Position numbers and translations under genes: made by a program. DNA of 18,439 nucleotides, from contig JBFHMM010000054.1 in the NCBI GenBank assembly GCA_041594355.1, positions 1 through 18,439 of the forward strand. Reading direction: 5' to 3'. The first letter of the stretch is position 1, and each line of letters opens with the position of its first letter. The notes under the pieces are model-generated. The model was not told where the DNA came from and ran no database searches. It worked only from the letters and a program-made list of their open reading frames with translations. The DNA is from JAIUZI01 sp041594355 (GTDB taxonomy: Bacteria > Pseudomonadota > Alphaproteobacteria > Rhodobacterales > Rhodobacteraceae). Positions 7,818 to 15,315 of the stretch are shown in pieces.

Positions 7818-8060
7818 CTACTTTCTGACCACCGGATGGACATCAACGTAGTTGTTGAAGGGCGCCGTGGTTTTGATTTCGTCGCTTACGATCGGTTCGA
7901 CCAGCGGCGCTTTCTCTTCGGGCGGGCGTCCCACTCAACCGGGCAGCCAATGGACCTCGCGATCCATATGATAGATCGGCAGATCAAGTTTTTCCCCAAG
8001 GGCGCGGGCCAGCGTGGATATTCCAGAGTCCGAACCACCTATGATCATGATCCGCTGCAT
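7818..8060 (-). pseudogene. Decayed small P-loop kinase (adenylate-kinase-like)
   Basis: Starts MQRIMIIGGSDSGISTLARA four bases after the phnE2 stop. The family pattern is GGSGSGKST; here the Walker A lysine is Ile and a Gly is Asp, so ATP binding is lost. The next part, LGEKLDLPIYHMDREVHWLPG, is typical of small nucleotide kinases (FlaR/topology-modulation type). It is cut by TGA at 7935-7937, where Trp is expected; reading continues in frame (RPPEEKAPLVEPIV) to TAG at 7818. The C-terminal domain is absent and the last ~24 residues are not recognised. Non-functional. Confidence 0.65.
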
Positions 8061-8064
8061 GGCA

Positions 8065-8925
8065 TCAGTGGGCACCTTCCCATTTGCCGATGACGCGGGT
8101 GCGGATCAGGCCGGACAGGTAGTCGACGATATATACCATCGCGATGATCAAAAAAATGATGGTCCAGACCTGATCCCAGAAAAGGCCCGCAATCCGGTCA
8201 GACAGCATAAAGCCAATGCCGCCCGCGCCAACGATGCCAAGGATCGTGGAGGACCGGACGTTGGATTCAAAGTTATACAAGATGATCGACAGATGCACCG
8301 GCAAGACCTGCGGCATGATTCCAAACAGGATCGACTGAAAGCGCGAGCTGCCCGAGGCCACAACGCCCTCGACGGGACGCTTGGAGGTGTTTTCAAGCGC
8401 CTCGGAAAAGAGTTTCCCGAAGGTCCCGATCTCGGACACGGCAATTGCCAGAATGCCCGCCAAGGGACCCAAGCCAAAGGCGCGGATGAAGATCAGGGCG
8501 AGGATCAGAGTTTCAAAGGCGCGGATGATGTCATAGCCGCGTCGCGCGGAATGACGGAGCCAGAAGATACGGGTGATATTCTTGGCCCCAAGGAAGGACA
8601 CGGGAAAGGCGATGAACAGCCCCAGAACCGTCCCGAGGAACGCCATGGCAACGGTTTCGCCGAGCGCTGTGAACACCTCGACCCATTCCGGCCATGTTTC
8701 CCACAGATGCGGAGGGAACATGAAGGAAGCGACCGTTCCAAGACGCTGCAGGCCGACCCAGATCCGTTCGGGCGAAAAGTTGAAGTCATACAGGCACCAG
8801 GCAAAGAGCCCGATAGATAGCGCCCAAAGCCCGATCTTGCGCGCGCGCACAGCGGGCGTGTCCCGAAAGGCCCGCGGCTGCTGGGCCATCCATTCTTCAA
8901 TCTGTGTGTCGGTTGGGAGCGTCAT
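8065..8925 (-). CDS. phnE: Phosphonate ABC transporter permease 2
   Basis: 286-residue inner-membrane permease, PhnE family. One transmembrane segment near residues 31-46, a periplasmic stretch, then about five further helices. Diagnostic segments: ETLILALIFIRAFGLGPLAG, the EAA-type loop ENTSKRPVEGVVASGSSRFQ, and VRSSTILGIVGAGGIG. The ATG overlaps the stop of the upstream permease (ATGA, 8925-8922), so the two permeases are made together and likely form a heterodimer with two PhnC subunits. The two-permease layout is common in alphaproteobacterial phn clusters. Confidence 0.9.
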   Translation of the reverse strand: MTLPTDTQIEEWMAQQPRAFRDTPAVRARKIGLWALSIGLFAWCLYDFNFSPERIWVGLQRLGTVASFMFPPHLWETWPEWVEVFTALGETVAMAFLGTVLGLFIAFPVSFLGAKNITRIFWLRHSARRGYDIIRAFETLILALIFIRAFGLGPLAGILAIAVSEIGTFGKLFSEALENTSKRPVEGVVASGSSRFQSILFGIMPQVLPVHLSIILYNFESNVRSSTILGIVGAGGIGFMLSDRIAGLFWDQVWTIIFLIIAMVYIVDYLSGLIRTRVIGKWEGAH

Positions 8926-9854
8926 GTCGCAGGTCCTTTCTCAAGTCCGATGACCCGGTGGCGCAGCTTTTCTGAGCCGTAGTCAATGACCATGACGGTC
9001 GCAAAGATGATCAGGAACAGGGCGGACAGATCCGTGTATTCCTGCAAGGACAGCGCCTCGCGGAATTCCTGGCCCAGCCCGCCGGCGCCCACATAGCCGA
9101 TGATGGAGGAGGCGCGCACGTTGATCTCGAACCTTAGCAGAGTATAGCTGATGATGTTGGGCATCACCTGCGGCACCGCGCCATAGCGGATTTGGTCAAA
9201 CCATGTGCCACCCGCGGCCTTCACGCCCTCCAGTGGGCGCATATCAATGTTTTCGTTCACCTCGGAGTAAAGCTTGCCCAAGGCCCCGGCTGTGTGAAGC
9301 CCGATGGCCAGGACGCCCGCCATGGGACCGACAGAGAAGCAGAAGACGAAGATCAGCGCCCAGACCAGTTCGGGCACCGTGCGCGCAATCTCAAGGTAGC
9401 GGCGGGAAATCCACAGCACGCATTTATTGGGAGCAAGGTTGCGTGAGGCAGGAAATGACACCACAAACCCGCCGAAGACGCCAAGGGCCGTTGCCATGAA
9501 GGCAATCAGCACTGTTTCGATCAACAGGTTCAGCCAGGTTTTCCAGCGCCAGAACCATTCGGCGAGATCAGCTCCAAGGCTGTTCCAATGCAAGACGGGG
9601 AGCGTTTTGTCAATGAAATCTCCAAGGCGCGGCAGGCCCGCCGGGATGATCCAGCGCCACTCGCGCGAGCCGTCGGCATTCGTGACCTGCGTGACTTTGA
9701 AGAAATCGCCGAGCCAAGCTGAGAACGCGAAAAACGCAAAAAAGAGAACGCTTGCAATCAGCCAGCCAAGCTTTGCCCGCCTCCTTTGGGCAGCATAGTC
9801 CAATTCGAACTGTTCCATCGGAGGCAAAGGCGTCACATCAGCGGCAGCAGTCAT
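8922..9854 (-). CDS. phnE: Phosphonate ABC transporter permease 1
   Basis: 310-residue PhnE-family inner-membrane permease. A cytoplasmic N-terminus (about 30 residues), one helix near 31-49, a periplasmic loop with many Trp residues (about 50-110), then helices 2-6. Family segments: YLEIARTVPELVWALIFVF, the EAA loop NENIDMRPLEGVKAAGG, and VRASSIIGYVGAGGLG. Partner of the overlapping second permease. A hairpin in front of it (9878-9902) probably lowers its expression relative to the binding protein. ATG follows a GGGGAAG ribosome site. Confidence 0.9.
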   Translation of the reverse strand: MTAAADVTPLPPMEQFELDYAAQRRRAKLGWLIASVLFFAFFAFSAWLGDFFKVTQVTNADGSREWRWIIPAGLPRLGDFIDKTLPVLHWNSLGADLAEWFWRWKTWLNLLIETVLIAFMATALGVFGGFVVSFPASRNLAPNKCVLWISRRYLEIARTVPELVWALIFVFCFSVGPMAGVLAIGLHTAGALGKLYSEVNENIDMRPLEGVKAAGGTWFDQIRYGAVPQVMPNIISYTLLRFEINVRASSIIGYVGAGGLGQEFREALSLQEYTDLSALFLIIFATVMVIDYGSEKLRHRVIGLEKGPAT

Positions 9855-9868
9855 GTCAGACTTCCCCT

Positions 9869-9902
9869 ATAAACAAAGCCCCCCGCCGATTGGGCGAGGG
9901 GC
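9869..9902 (-). terminator. Hairpin with T-rich tail between phnD and phnE
   Basis: On the minus strand GCCCCTCGCC-CAATC-GGCGGGGGGC forms a 10-pair stem (one T-G wobble) with a five-base loop, followed by TTTGTTTAT. This looks like an intrinsic terminator, but it lies inside an operon only about 15 bases before the phnE1 start. A partial terminator or an mRNA-stabilising structure would yield more binding protein than permease, as is common in ABC importer operons. Efficiency cannot be judged from sequence. Confidence 0.6.
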
Positions 9903-9914
9903 CAAGTTTTGGTC

Positions 9915-10814
9915 TTACGAACGGCGCTGTTTCTTCAGCCAGGCGCGCATGTCCACGATCCACTGGTAGCGCTCTTGATCAACCTCGATCCAGCCTTTTT
10001 GGGTGGAGGTTTCACCACCGGACATTTCTTTGAACGCCGCCGGGTCTTTTTCCGGCACTTCCATGATCGCTGTGCGCATCGCGTCCATCAGGCCTTGGGG
10101 TAGGTTCGCGCGTGCAGTCAGCGGACCAGAGGTGATTTCCGGTGACTTCCAGATCGGGCAGGCTTCGCCTTCTGCGATCATGCCCTTGGTCACCATCCGC
10201 GGGATGATACCCGAGGTCTCGTTCGTCATGTAGGTGGCCGCGGCGTCAAAAGTGCCCTGCACCACACCGGCCACACCGGCCTCATGCGACCCAGAGAAGG
10301 GAATGGCCGAGAAGAAGGTCTTTGGATCAACTTCTTTCGCGATGTTGTAGTAGGGTACAGCATAGCCCGAGGTGCTGTCGGGGTCTGCAAAGGCCAGAAC
10401 CTTGCCTTCGAGCGAGGCAAGATCGGTCAGGCCACTGTCGCAGCGCGTGACAACGATCGAGTAGTAACCCGTTGAGCCGTCGGTCTGGACGCGGCTGACC
10501 AGCGGAACCACGCCGCCATCGGTAGCAGTGTAAGCGGCTGCATAGGAGGACGAGCCGAGGAAGGCAAACTCGATCTGGTCCGCGCCAAGCGCTTGGATCA
10601 CGCCATCATAAGCACCGGCTGTGAAGATCTCGACTTCGACACCCAGCTCACGTTCGAGATATTCTTCGAATGGGGTGTAACGTGCGATGCGGTCTTTTTC
10701 GTTTTCGCCAGACAGGATACCGAATTTGATGACCTGGTAGTCTTCTTTCCAGTCATCTGCTGCGGCGACGGTTGCTGCAAGTGCCACTAGGGCTGTTGTT
10801 GCCAAGAGTTTCAT
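9915..10814 (-). CDS. phnD: Phosphonate ABC transporter substrate-binding protein
   Basis: 299-residue periplasmic protein of the PhnD family that binds phosphonates for import. Signal peptide about residues 1-20 (MKLLATTALVALAATVAAA). The mature part has FGILSGENEKDRIARYTPF, a ligand-loop region IEFAFLGSSSYAAAY, and the binding-loop segment LAFADPDSTSGYAVPYY, all characteristic. A strong AGGGGGAT ribosome site precedes the ATG. It lies 43 bases after phnC and is followed by a hairpin. Specificity is likely for general alkyl- or aminoalkylphosphonates, but that is inferred from the C-P lyase context. Confidence 0.92.
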   Translation of the reverse strand: MKLLATTALVALAATVAAADDWKEDYQVIKFGILSGENEKDRIARYTPFEEYLERELGVEVEIFTAGAYDGVIQALGADQIEFAFLGSSSYAAAYTATDGGVVPLVSRVQTDGSTGYYSIVVTRCDSGLTDLASLEGKVLAFADPDSTSGYAVPYYNIAKEVDPKTFFSAIPFSGSHEAGVAGVVQGTFDAAATYMTNETSGIIPRMVTKGMIAEGEACPIWKSPEITSGPLTARANLPQGLMDAMRTAIMEVPEKDPAAFKEMSGGETSTQKGWIEVDQERYQWIVDMRAWLKKQRRS

Positions 10815-10857
10815 CAGAGATCCCCCTAAGGTTTTGGTTTGGCGATTGGATTTGGAA

Positions 10858-11664
10858 TCACGCGGGAAGGGCGACGGACTGCGTAGACGTCACCGCAACG
10901 TTGAATTCTCGAAGCCCCTCAAGGCCATAGATGTCGCGCACTACATCATCGGTCAGCTGCGCGGCGACCCCGTCAAAGAAGACGCGGCCACTGCGCATCG
11001 CGATGATGCGGTCGCAATAGGCGCGCGCTGTATCGAGTGTATGAAGGTTCACCAGAACGGTCAGGCCGTCCTCTTGGTTGATCTGCCGCAGGCCATCCAT
11101 GACGAGTGTTGCGTTGGCCGGATCAAGCGAGGCGATCGGTTCATCTGCGAGCATGATCTTGGGCTGCTGCACAAGTGCCCTTGCGATGGCGACACGCTGC
11201 TGCTGACCGCCTGACAGCGTGCCAGCGCGTTGTAGGGCCTGTGGTACCAGGTCCAGCCGGTCGAGCGCCTGCAGCGCCATGGCGCGTTCTGCATCGGTGA
11301 ACTGCATGGCCATGGAGCTGACAAAACTATGCTCGGCCAGCCGTCCGATCAGCACATTGGTCAGAACATCCAGCCGGTCCACAAGGTTGAACTGCTGGAA
11401 GATCATTGCGCAATCACGTCGCCAATTTCGCAGGTCCTTGCCGCGCAGGCTGGTGATTTCAGCGCCTCCGAACGAAATCGACCCCTGTGTGGGGTTGATG
11501 AGGCGGTTGATCAAACGCAGCATTGTGGATTTGCCGGCGCCCGAACGCCCGATGACGCCGACAAACTGACCGGGTTCAATCTTGAGCGTGACGTCATCGA
11601 CGGCGCGGGTCTCGTCAAAAACTTTCGAGACATTGGTCAAAGTCAGGGCAGCAGGTGCAGTCAT
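10858..11664 (-). CDS. phnC: Phosphonate ABC transporter ATP-binding protein
   Basis: 268-residue ATPase. Motifs in order: Walker A GRSGAGKST (near residue 39), Q-loop IFQQFNLVDRLDV, signature LSGGQQQRVAIARAL, Walker B IMLADEPIASLDP, H-loop LVNLHTLD. Length, INRLI and FQQFNLV segments fit PhnC rather than PhnK or PhnL. First gene of the phnCDEE transcript; only 79 bases separate it from phnM. The operator copy 2 ends five bases before its start codon and contains the ribosome-binding GGA, so repressor binding would block initiation directly. Confidence 0.92.
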   Translation of the reverse strand: MTAPAALTLTNVSKVFDETRAVDDVTLKIEPGQFVGVIGRSGAGKSTMLRLINRLINPTQGSISFGGAEITSLRGKDLRNWRRDCAMIFQQFNLVDRLDVLTNVLIGRLAEHSFVSSMAMQFTDAERAMALQALDRLDLVPQALQRAGTLSGGQQQRVAIARALVQQPKIMLADEPIASLDPANATLVMDGLRQINQEDGLTVLVNLHTLDTARAYCDRIIAMRSGRVFFDGVAAQLTDDVVRDIYGLEGLREFNVAVTSTQSVALPA

Positions 11665-11668
11665 GGCG

Positions 11669-11684
11669 ATTCATCCGAATGAAT
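11669..11684. promoter_or_regulatory. Palindromic operator, copy 2 (probable PhnF site)
   Basis: ATTCATCCGAATGAAT on the plus strand, identical to the copy before phnF; half-sites ATTCAT/ATGAAT around NCGN. It starts five bases upstream of the phnC start codon, closer than the other two copies (six bases for phnF, 20 for the plus-strand operon). A start of transcription inside or just before it would leave almost no leader. Binding by PhnF is inferred from the exact repeat before phnF. Confidence 0.7.
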
Positions 11685-11709
11685 TTGACCGCGACTTTGG
11701 CGGGCTCCT

Positions 11710-11727
11710 GTGACGCTCGAGAGACCC
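11710..11727 (-). promoter_or_regulatory. Weak Pho-box-like repeat upstream of phnC
   Basis: On the minus strand GGGTCTC-TCGA-GCGTCAC has GTC at an 11-base spacing, and its second repeat GCGTCAC is identical to that in the better site before phnF. The first repeat matches the PhoB consensus poorly (three of seven). It lies 25 bases upstream of operator copy 2. Suggestive only. Confidence 0.25.
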
Positions 11728-11743
11728 TTTTGTAAAACTTTAG

Positions 11744-12907
11744 CTACGCCACGGCGGCGACTTCTGAACGTTCGGAAATTTCCGGACCAGACCCATTGGA
11801 GAAGATGATTTCCCCGGCGCTAAACGTCTGGACGACGCGATCTGCGGCATCCACGACGGCCAGATCGGCACGCTTCCCCACCGCGATGTCGCCCCGGTCC
11901 TTAAGGCCGAGAGCCGTCGCGGGGTTCTTCGACGCAAGGCGCACCGCGCCCGCCAAGCCATCCGGGTCGGTCTTTGTCAGGGCGCGAATCGCAGGCAATA
12001 TCGCTGCCGGGTGGTAGTCTGCCGCAAGAATGTGCAGCAATCCGGCGGCATGGGCTTCGCGTGCTGAAAGGTTGCCCGAGTAGCTTTTCCCGCGCATTGC
12101 ATTGGGCGCACCCATGGCAATCATCAAACCACGTTCGGCTGCGACCTCGGCTGCATCCATGGTGACAGGAAACTCAGCTATCACGGCACCGATATCTGCC
12201 ATCAAGTGAGTTTTTTCGACGGTATCGTCGTCATGGCTGGCCATCGCCACGTCATGAGTCTTGCAGAGCTTTGAAATCCGTTCGAGGTTTTCAAGAATTT
12301 GTTCGGCGGGGACGGCATCTTCAATATGGCGCGCAACATGGGCGCGTGCCTGGTCTTCGCTCAGCCCGCTCTTCATCCGATTGGCGATCAGGGTTTCTAC
12401 ATTGCGATACTGACCTTGGCCGGGCGTATGATCCATAACCGACACTAGATCGACAGCACCAGCGGCAAGCAAGCCGTCAAGCGCCTCAATGGCCACCGTA
12501 TATGTCATGTCAAAACGCGCATGGATGCGATGATCGACGCGCAGGTTCTGGCTGGTGTCCTTCAACGCGTGAATGATTGAGGAGGTATGCTCGAAAGAGC
12601 GCCGCTCGCCATCGACGGCGGTGCGAGAGAAGGAAACGCCCACATAGGCGGTCGTCACCCCGGCAGCAGCCAGGCGCGCATCGAGATGCCCCGCCGCAAC
12701 CTCCATCGGGAAATCAACCTTGGGGCGCGGCTCAAGCTCAATCTCGACCATATCGCCATGAATGTCGATAAAGCCCGGAAACACGGTGAAGCCAGAGGGA
12801 TCGCCCGCGCTTTCGCAAATCTCGGCGATCACTCCGTTTTCGATGCGCAGCGCGCCGTTCTCGATGATCCGGTCGGCCAGGATCAGTCTTGCGTCAGAGA
12901 GCCACAT
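11744..12907 (-). CDS. phnM: Alpha-D-ribose 1-methylphosphonate 5-triphosphate diphosphatase
   Basis: 387-residue metal-dependent amidohydrolase. In the C-P lyase pathway it removes pyrophosphate from the 5-triphosphate made by PhnGHIL, yielding the 5-phosphate that PhnJ cleaves. Canonical motifs: GFIDIHGD with H-G-D metal ligands, EPRPKVDFPM, DHRIHARFD, VMDHTPGQGQY, MASHDDDT, MGAPNAMRGKSYSGN and the ILAADYHPAAIL stretch (usually SDYYP). These intact motifs contrast with the altered ones in the paralogue at 3433-4647. ATG lies inside the end of phnL (14-base overlap). Last gene of the phnF-phnM transcript; no strong terminator before phnC. Confidence 0.92.
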   Translation of the reverse strand: MWLSDARLILADRIIENGALRIENGVIAEICESAGDPSGFTVFPGFIDIHGDMVEIELEPRPKVDFPMEVAAGHLDARLAAAGVTTAYVGVSFSRTAVDGERRSFEHTSSIIHALKDTSQNLRVDHRIHARFDMTYTVAIEALDGLLAAGAVDLVSVMDHTPGQGQYRNVETLIANRMKSGLSEDQARAHVARHIEDAVPAEQILENLERISKLCKTHDVAMASHDDDTVEKTHLMADIGAVIAEFPVTMDAAEVAAERGLMIAMGAPNAMRGKSYSGNLSAREAHAAGLLHILAADYHPAAILPAIRALTKTDPDGLAGAVRLASKNPATALGLKDRGDIAVGKRADLAVVDAADRVVQTFSAGEIIFSNGSGPEISERSEVAAVA

Positions 12908-13610
12908 CTTCTCGTTCCTCGGTCTCGGTGTGTTCCGGTGTCAGATCAACGACGCGGTCGATCAGGTGCATTACATCGTCGGGGTGGTGAAACACGCCTA
13001 TCATGGCAGTGCCCTGATCTTTGAGCTCTTGAAGCCGTGCCACCAAGGCGCCGCGTGCGTTCACGTCAAGCGAAGCCGTTGGCTCGTCCAGCATCAACAG
13101 TTTCTGCGGCAGGATCAGCGCACGCGCCAGATTGACCTTTTGCTGTTCGCCGCCTGAAAAGGTTGTGGGATAGGCGGCCCAGAGGTCTGGTTTGACACCG
13201 AATGTTTGCAATGCGCTTCGCGCGGCCCCCAAGGCGGCGTCTGCCTCCCATCCGGCAAGGCGCAGGGGTTCGGCGACGATGGCCTCGGCGCTCACACGCG
13301 GTCTGGCAGTCAGGAACTGAGTGACAAAACCGATCTCCGTGCGGCGCAGATGGGCGACGTCCACATCCGCCGCGCGCGCCAGATCAATCATGCCATGGCT
13401 GGAATGAAACCGGATCTCTCCGGACCGCGGCAGGTAGGACCGATAAAGCGTGCGCAGAAGCGTTGACTTGCCCGCGCCGTTCGCCCCCTTGAGCAAGACA
13501 AACTCACCCGCTGCAACGCTGAACGAGATATCCTCGAACGCGCTGATGTCCTTGCCCAGATGATGCAGCGAAAAGCCTTTGGTCAGGCCCTGAATATCAA
13601 GAACAGTCAT
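12894..13610 (-). CDS. phnL: C-P lyase system ATPase subunit PhnL
   Basis: 238-residue ABC-type ATPase without membrane partner. PhnL is needed with PhnGHI to attach methylphosphonate to the ribose of ATP. Motifs: Walker A GANGAGKST, Q-loop GFVTQFLTARPRVSA, signature FSGGEQQKVNLARAL, Walker B LLMLDEPTASLD, H-loop FHHPDDV. The RTLYRSYLP and APRLSxxS-like GEIRFHSSHGMIDLARA stretch after Walker A is characteristic of PhnL. ATG overlaps the phnK stop (ATGA). Confidence 0.92.
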   Translation of the reverse strand: MTVLDIQGLTKGFSLHHLGKDISAFEDISFSVAAGEFVLLKGANGAGKSTLLRTLYRSYLPRSGEIRFHSSHGMIDLARAADVDVAHLRRTEIGFVTQFLTARPRVSAEAIVAEPLRLAGWEADAALGAARSALQTFGVKPDLWAAYPTTFSGGEQQKVNLARALILPQKLLMLDEPTASLDVNARGALVARLQELKDQGTAMIGVFHHPDDVMHLIDRVVDLTPEHTETEEREDVAL

Positions 13611-14404
13611 AGCTTCGCATGCACCAATTGTTGCGTGTAAGGGTGTTGCGGGTCCTGGAAGATCTGATCCGCCAAGCCGGTTTCGACCACCTCGCCGCGC
13701 CGCATGACCATGACGCGGTCTGCAAGTGTACGAATGACACCAAGGTCATGGCTCACGATAACCATCGTGATCTGCCGCTCTTGCTGCAGGCGCTTGAGCG
13801 TATCCAGCACCAGCGCCTGAACGCTCACATCAAGGCCGGTCGTCGGCTCATCGAGAAGCAAAAGTGCAGGTTCCAGGGCAATGGCCTTGGCCAGCTGCAC
13901 CCGCTGCTGCATACCGCCCGACAGCTCAATGGGTGGCGCGTCAAGCCGGTCCAGTGGAAACTCGGACGCATCCAGCGCCTCGGTTGCGGCCTGCCGAAGG
14001 GTGGCAAAACTGCGCTCGCCCGCAACCAGCAGGCGCTCGGCCACGTTGCCCGAGGACGAATGTTTCATCAAAAGGCCAAGATGCGGGCTCTGATAGACGA
14101 TGCCAATCTTGGTGGCGCAGAGCATCCGGCGGGCGAAACGGTCAAGCCCGAACAAGTTGCCTGAGACATCTGGCAGGTCGAGCATATAACTGCCCTGGTC
14201 CGGGATTTCCTCAAGGTTCATCATGCGCAAAAGCGTTGACTTTCCGGATCCGCTTTCGCCGACAATGCCCAGAACCTCGCCCGGATAAGCATGAACCGAG
14301 ACGTTGCGCACCGCTTGCACCGGACCGTAGGATTTGGACACGCCCTGCACTTCAAGCAGGGGGCGCGTTTCGACAATGCGAGGTGCGTCAAGCGTTAGTG
14401 TCAT
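13607..14404 (-). CDS. phnK: C-P lyase system ATPase subunit PhnK
   Basis: 265-residue ABC-type ATPase that docks on the C-P lyase core through PhnJ. Motifs: Walker A GESGSGKST, Q-loop GIVYQSPHLGLLM, signature LSGGMQQRVQLAKAI, Walker B LLLLDEPTTGLD, H-loop IVSHDLGV. C-terminal DPQHPYTQQLVHAKL resembles oligopeptide-type ATPases, as is normal for PhnK. I use the ATG at 14404 because it overlaps the phnJ stop (ATGA) and matches the family start; an in-frame ATG at 14431 lies inside phnJ. The YQSPHLGLLM segment suggests the normal interface with PhnJ is kept. Confidence 0.92.
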   Translation of the reverse strand: MTLTLDAPRIVETRPLLEVQGVSKSYGPVQAVRNVSVHAYPGEVLGIVGESGSGKSTLLRMMNLEEIPDQGSYMLDLPDVSGNLFGLDRFARRMLCATKIGIVYQSPHLGLLMKHSSSGNVAERLLVAGERSFATLRQAATEALDASEFPLDRLDAPPIELSGGMQQRVQLAKAIALEPALLLLDEPTTGLDVSVQALVLDTLKRLQQERQITMVIVSHDLGVIRTLADRVMVMRRGEVVETGLADQIFQDPQHPYTQQLVHAKL

Positions 14405-15315
14405 TGCAGCATCTCCCCGTCTTTGTACCACGTCTCGCCCCGACCCTCGCCTTCACCGTCTCTGGCCCGAATGGTCTTGACGCCCCATTCGCTGTCAGAG
14501 ACCTCAAAGGCAGAGCTGCCGTCGTCTTGCGGGATCTCGTTCATGAAAAAGCCTGTTGTGCCGGACCGGGCGCAAGTCAGGCCCCCATGATCTTCGACCT
14601 TGTAGGGCACGTCAGAAAACACCAAAGGCTCTACGCGTGTGTAAGGTGGCACCGCAAAGATGCGCTTTTCCCTGCCTGCCGACAGGAATGTCAGGTGCTT
14701 GGCCATGTTTAACTTGGGGACATCCCAGCGGGGGACGGGCGAGGGGGTCATCACGTGGCGACCGTGGACAAGGCTGGGATAGCTGGCTCCCTGCGTGACC
14801 CGGCCCGAGCGGACGATCTGCTCATAGAGCTGTAGCCACATCCGCCCGTAATCCGCATCGGCATGCATCTGCCGTGCGATCGACATGTTGGGTTGCACAG
14901 GGCGAAGCGGTTCCGGGTTTGGCACCTGAAGCACCAGCACCTGGTCCTCATTCAGAATTTCTTCGGGGATGCGGTGGCGCGACTGGATGAGATCGGCCTC
15001 CAGCGTGTCCATCGTGGTAGGCGTTCCCGCCACCCGCGCGATGAACCGCCGGATGGAGGCTGCATTCACGCTGTCGTCGGCGCCTTGGTCGATGACCTTC
15101 ACACGGGTTTGCGGGTTCACAAGTGTCAACGACACTTGTAGCCCGCCCGTGCCCCAACCGCGCGCTATCGGCACCTCGCGGCTGGCGTAGGGCATCTGGC
15201 AGCCGGGCACGGCCAGGGACTTGAGCATCTTGCGCCGAAGCTCGCGCTTGGCCGAGCCATCAAGAAATCCATAGCTCATGGCCTCCCAGGGTTTTGTCAG
15301 GGTTGATAGGCTCAT
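14401..15315 (-). CDS. phnJ: C-P lyase subunit PhnJ with lost Fe-S and catalytic cysteines
   Basis: 304 residues. PhnJ is the radical-SAM subunit that cleaves the carbon-phosphorus bond. Conserved blocks are present: GWGTGGLQ, KVIDQGADD, SRHRIPE, QVPNPEPLRP, PSPVPRWDVPK, AGREKRIFAVPPYTRVE, and G38 aligns with the glycyl radical Gly32 of E. coli PhnJ. The C-terminal cluster does not match: where E. coli has CAIC...FVCSDTDYC (Cys241, 244, 266 bind the cluster, Cys272 is the thiyl residue), this protein has C248-A-R-S251...E-V272-S-D-S-E-W-G278. Only one of four cysteines remains; the other cysteine is C39, next to G38, where E. coli has Tyr. A 26-residue tail follows. Frame is intact and flanked by ATGA overlaps, so sequencing error is unlikely to explain it. 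Either inactive or mechanistically different. Confidence 0.9.
   Translation of the reverse strand: MSLSTLTKPWEAMSYGFLDGSAKRELRRKMLKSLAVPGCQMPYASREVPIARGWGTGGLQVSLTLVNPQTRVKVIDQGADDSVNAASIRRFIARVAGTPTTMDTLEADLIQSRHRIPEEILNEDQVLVLQVPNPEPLRPVQPNMSIARQMHADADYGRMWLQLYEQIVRSGRVTQGASYPSLVHGRHVMTPSPVPRWDVPKLNMAKHLTFLSAGREKRIFAVPPYTRVEPLVFSDVPYKVEDHGGLTCARSGTTGFFMNEIPQDDGSSAFEVSDSEWGVKTIRARDGEGEGRGETWYKDGEMLQ

Noticed and set aside
7935..7937. TGA in the kinase read as selenocysteine or recoded Trp
   Set aside because: The Walker A lysine is also lost and the C-terminal domain is missing, so the gene is dead for other reasons.
8014..8820. 268-codon open frame on the plus strand
   Set aside because: Opposite phnE2; rich in D, G, K, R and Q as expected for the complement of a membrane-protein gene.
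11699..11727. Terminator after phnM
   Set aside because: GGGTCTC/GGAGCCC pair only partly and no T-run follows; I do not call it.
14401..14600. A frameshift hiding the missing cysteines of PhnJ
   Set aside because: The same frame keeps SDSEW aligned to SDTDY and the tail runs to an ATGA overlap with phnK; the other minus-strand frame I read there gives no CxxC or FxCSD pattern.
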